From: JBBSZK01 sp964354995
Lineage (GTDB): Archaea; Nanobdellota; Nanobdellia; Pacearchaeales; GW2011-AR1
Direction: 5' to 3'
Assembly (NCBI GenBank): GCA_964354995.1
Contig: CAYHBQ010000013.1
Coordinates: 1-21,602, forward strand
DNA length: 21,602 nucleotides
The notes under the pieces were generated by a model. The model saw only the letters and a program-made list of their open reading frames with translations. It had not been told where the DNA came from and did no database searches. Every line of letters starts with the position of its first letter. Positions within the stretch are counted from its first letter, which is position 1. Below, piece by piece: positions 20,731 to 21,602 of the stretch. Position numbers and translations under genes: made by a program.

Positions 20731-20806
20731 AGCGGGGTAGAGCAGCCTGGAGTGCTCGTCGGGCCCATAACCCGGAGGTCGTGCGGTTCAAATCCCACCC
20801 CCGCTA
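20731..20806 (+). tRNA. Initiator tRNA-Met(CAU), with unusual T-stem and loop
   Basis: Acceptor AGCGGGG pairs with CCCCGCT, giving the A1:U72 pair seen in archaeal initiators; discriminator A20806, no CCA. D stem GAGC/GCTC. The anticodon stem has three G:C pairs (G29-31 with C39-41), the initiator mark, and the loop is CCCATAA with anticodon CAT (20766-20768). Two oddities: position 33 is C (20765) rather than the usual U, and the T arm 5' strand has six bases (GTGCGG) facing CCCAC, so five pairs form only if one C is bulged. Total length 76 nt. Confidence 0.92.
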
Positions 20807-20811
20807 CTCTC

Positions 20812-21381
20812 ATGAAACGTGTCTTCATCATACACGGCTGGGGCGGCTCACCACAAGAACGCATGATTGCGTCGATAGCACATCATCTTGAACTGCGTGG
20901 GCTCGAGGTACACGTGCTTACCATGCCCCACACGAACGAGCCTACTATTTCTGAGTGGGTTGCGCATCTTGTCGCCGAAGTTGGTACTATTGACAAAAAT
21001 ACGTTTTTTGTAGGCCACAGCATTGGTTGTCAGACAATTCTCCGTTTTCTTGAAAAACAAAAACGTGCGTGTGGTGGTGCGGTCTTTATTGCAGGATGGT
21101 TTACTTTGCAAGGTCTTGAAACTCCCGAAGAAGAAACAATCGCAGCACCCTGGCTCGAAACGCCCATAGACTGTGATAACGTCAAAAGAAATCTTCCTCG
21201 CTCAATCGCAATCTTCTCGGACAACGACCCGTTTGTACCGCTCGATAACAAAGATATCTTTCGAGCAAAACTCGGGTCAGAGATTATCGTAGAAGACAAC
21301 AAAGGCCATTTCACCGAAGGCGACGGCGTAATTGAATCAGTCTCAACGTGCAATGCGCTCCTTAAACTTGCGAACGCTTAA
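20812..21381 (+). CDS. RBBP9/YdeN-like serine hydrolase
   Basis: A 189-aa alpha/beta hydrolase of the RBBP9/YdeN-type small serine hydrolase family. IIHGWGGSP (6-14) gives the oxyanion loop and VGHSIG carries nucleophile S70. SDNDPFVP carries the acid (D139, or D137) and NKGHFTEGDG the His (H166). The natural substrate of the family is poorly known; an ester or peptide is likely. ATG 20812 begins only 5 bp after the tRNA 3' end. The longer open frame reaches back through the tRNA and is not credible. No TATA box lies in range, so it is probably co-transcribed with the tRNA. The stop overlaps the convergent partial gene by 4 bp. Confidence 0.93.
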   Translation: MKRVFIIHGWGGSPQERMIASIAHHLELRGLEVHVLTMPHTNEPTISEWVAHLVAEVGTIDKNTFFVGHSIGCQTILRFLEKQKRACGGAVFIAGWFTLQGLETPEEETIAAPWLETPIDCDNVKRNLPRSIAIFSDNDPFVPLDNKDIFRAKLGSEIIVEDNKGHFTEGDGVIESVSTCNALLKLANA

Positions 21382-21602
21382 AGAGGTTTTATCGGATTGT
21401 GGAATAAGTTGATAACTTTGCCAGGCAATCCTAGTAGCGTGCTTGCCCAAGAAGCAGGTGTAAACCAATGCCCTACATATCCGTCAGCGTACGCCCCGTT
21501 TGAATGCCAGAATCTCCCTGGGCCTTCGAGTTCTAAATAATATCTAATCTCATCAGGTTGTGTGAACATATCGGCGCAATGCCCATACGGAACGAGTCTT
21601 GT
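21378..21602 (-). CDS. C-terminal part of an unrecognised protein (runs off the window)
   Basis: The last 75 residues of a gene entering from the right edge; the frame is open to base 21602. An internal Met at 21569 is not a likely start because the frame continues upstream (TRLVPYGHCAD precedes it). The visible part is rich in aromatic and Gly residues (GRFWHSNGAYADGYVGHWF), with no membrane segment or known motif. I cannot name a family. Confidence 0.65.
   Translation of the reverse strand, partial: TRLVPYGHCADMFTQPDEIRYYLELEGPGRFWHSNGAYADGYVGHWFTPASWASTLLGLPGKVINLFHNPIKPL

Noticed and set aside
20656..20811. N-terminal extension of the serine hydrolase through the initiator tRNA
   Set aside because: It covers the tRNA and its promoter; hydrolase homology starts at MKRVFIIHGWGG.

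Overview
The window looks like a DPANN-type archaeal genome, plausibly Woesearchaeota-like; the lineage is my inference. The signs are archaeal TATA boxes about 20-24 bp upstream of start codons with almost no leader, an archaeal-type isoleucyl-tRNA synthetase, a TrmB-family regulator, a tRNA-Leu with an intron at position 37/38 and no encoded CCA, an initiator tRNA with an A1:U72 pair and three G:C pairs in the anticodon stem, and many compact single-domain genes. A run of 10 Ns at 14552-14561 shows a draft assembly. No CRISPR array, insertion sequence, rRNA or prophage is visible. Genes are tightly packed and no gene-free stretch exceeds about 100 bp.

Layout. 1-2956 (minus): small exported protein, FkbM-like methyltransferase, PGPGW membrane protein, PIN-like protein, and a larger membrane protein ending in a second PGPGW unit. 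The two PGPGW units share a nearly identical 41-bp DNA segment. 3029-4597 (plus): a 53-aa helical protein, a free-standing LAGLIDADG endonuclease, an intron-containing tRNA-Leu(UAA), a long stem-loop and a T4 endonuclease V-like pyrimidine-dimer glycosylase. 4587-6836: TatD hydrolase and pyrophosphatase (minus), then an O6-alkylguanine-DNA methyltransferase and a membrane protein (plus). Pyrophosphatase and methyltransferase diverge from one TATA element placed symmetrically between their start codons. 6933-13585 (minus): TrmB regulator, ileS, a CBS-domain protein with a small membrane protein, a DEAD-box RNA helicase with an RG-rich tail, and a cytochrome b5-like protein with a DoxX protein.

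13671-18642: a four-TM protein (plus), then minus-strand YdeI/OmdA protein, zinc-ribbon protein with RG-rich head and acidic tail, TspO, SDR dehydrogenase overlapping a degenerate M23-like exported protein, NADP-dependent reductase, a second OmdA-type protein and a small membrane protein. 18691-20655 (minus): tRNA-Ser(GCU), then an ATGA-overlapped operon of SGNH hydrolase, a 75-aa unknown and a PAP2 phosphatase, then a DUF1761-like membrane protein. 20731-21602: initiator tRNA-Met (plus) followed after only 5 bp by an RBBP9-like serine hydrolase, then the C-terminal part of an unknown gene running off the right edge (minus).

How the genes fit together. Most are stand-alone housekeeping or membrane functions with their own promoters. 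Clear operons are SDR/M23-like, SGNH/75-aa/PAP2, cytochrome b5/DoxX and CBS/membrane protein. Two tRNA genes appear to lead a protein gene that has no TATA box of its own. Several DNA-repair or nuclease genes (dimer glycosylase, TatD, alkyltransferase, homing endonuclease) lie within 3.2-6.3 kb. I do not see an obviously new multi-gene defence or biosynthetic system. The most unusual items are the tRNA-Leu/stem-loop/glycosylase unit, the odd initiator tRNA and the symmetric shared promoter.
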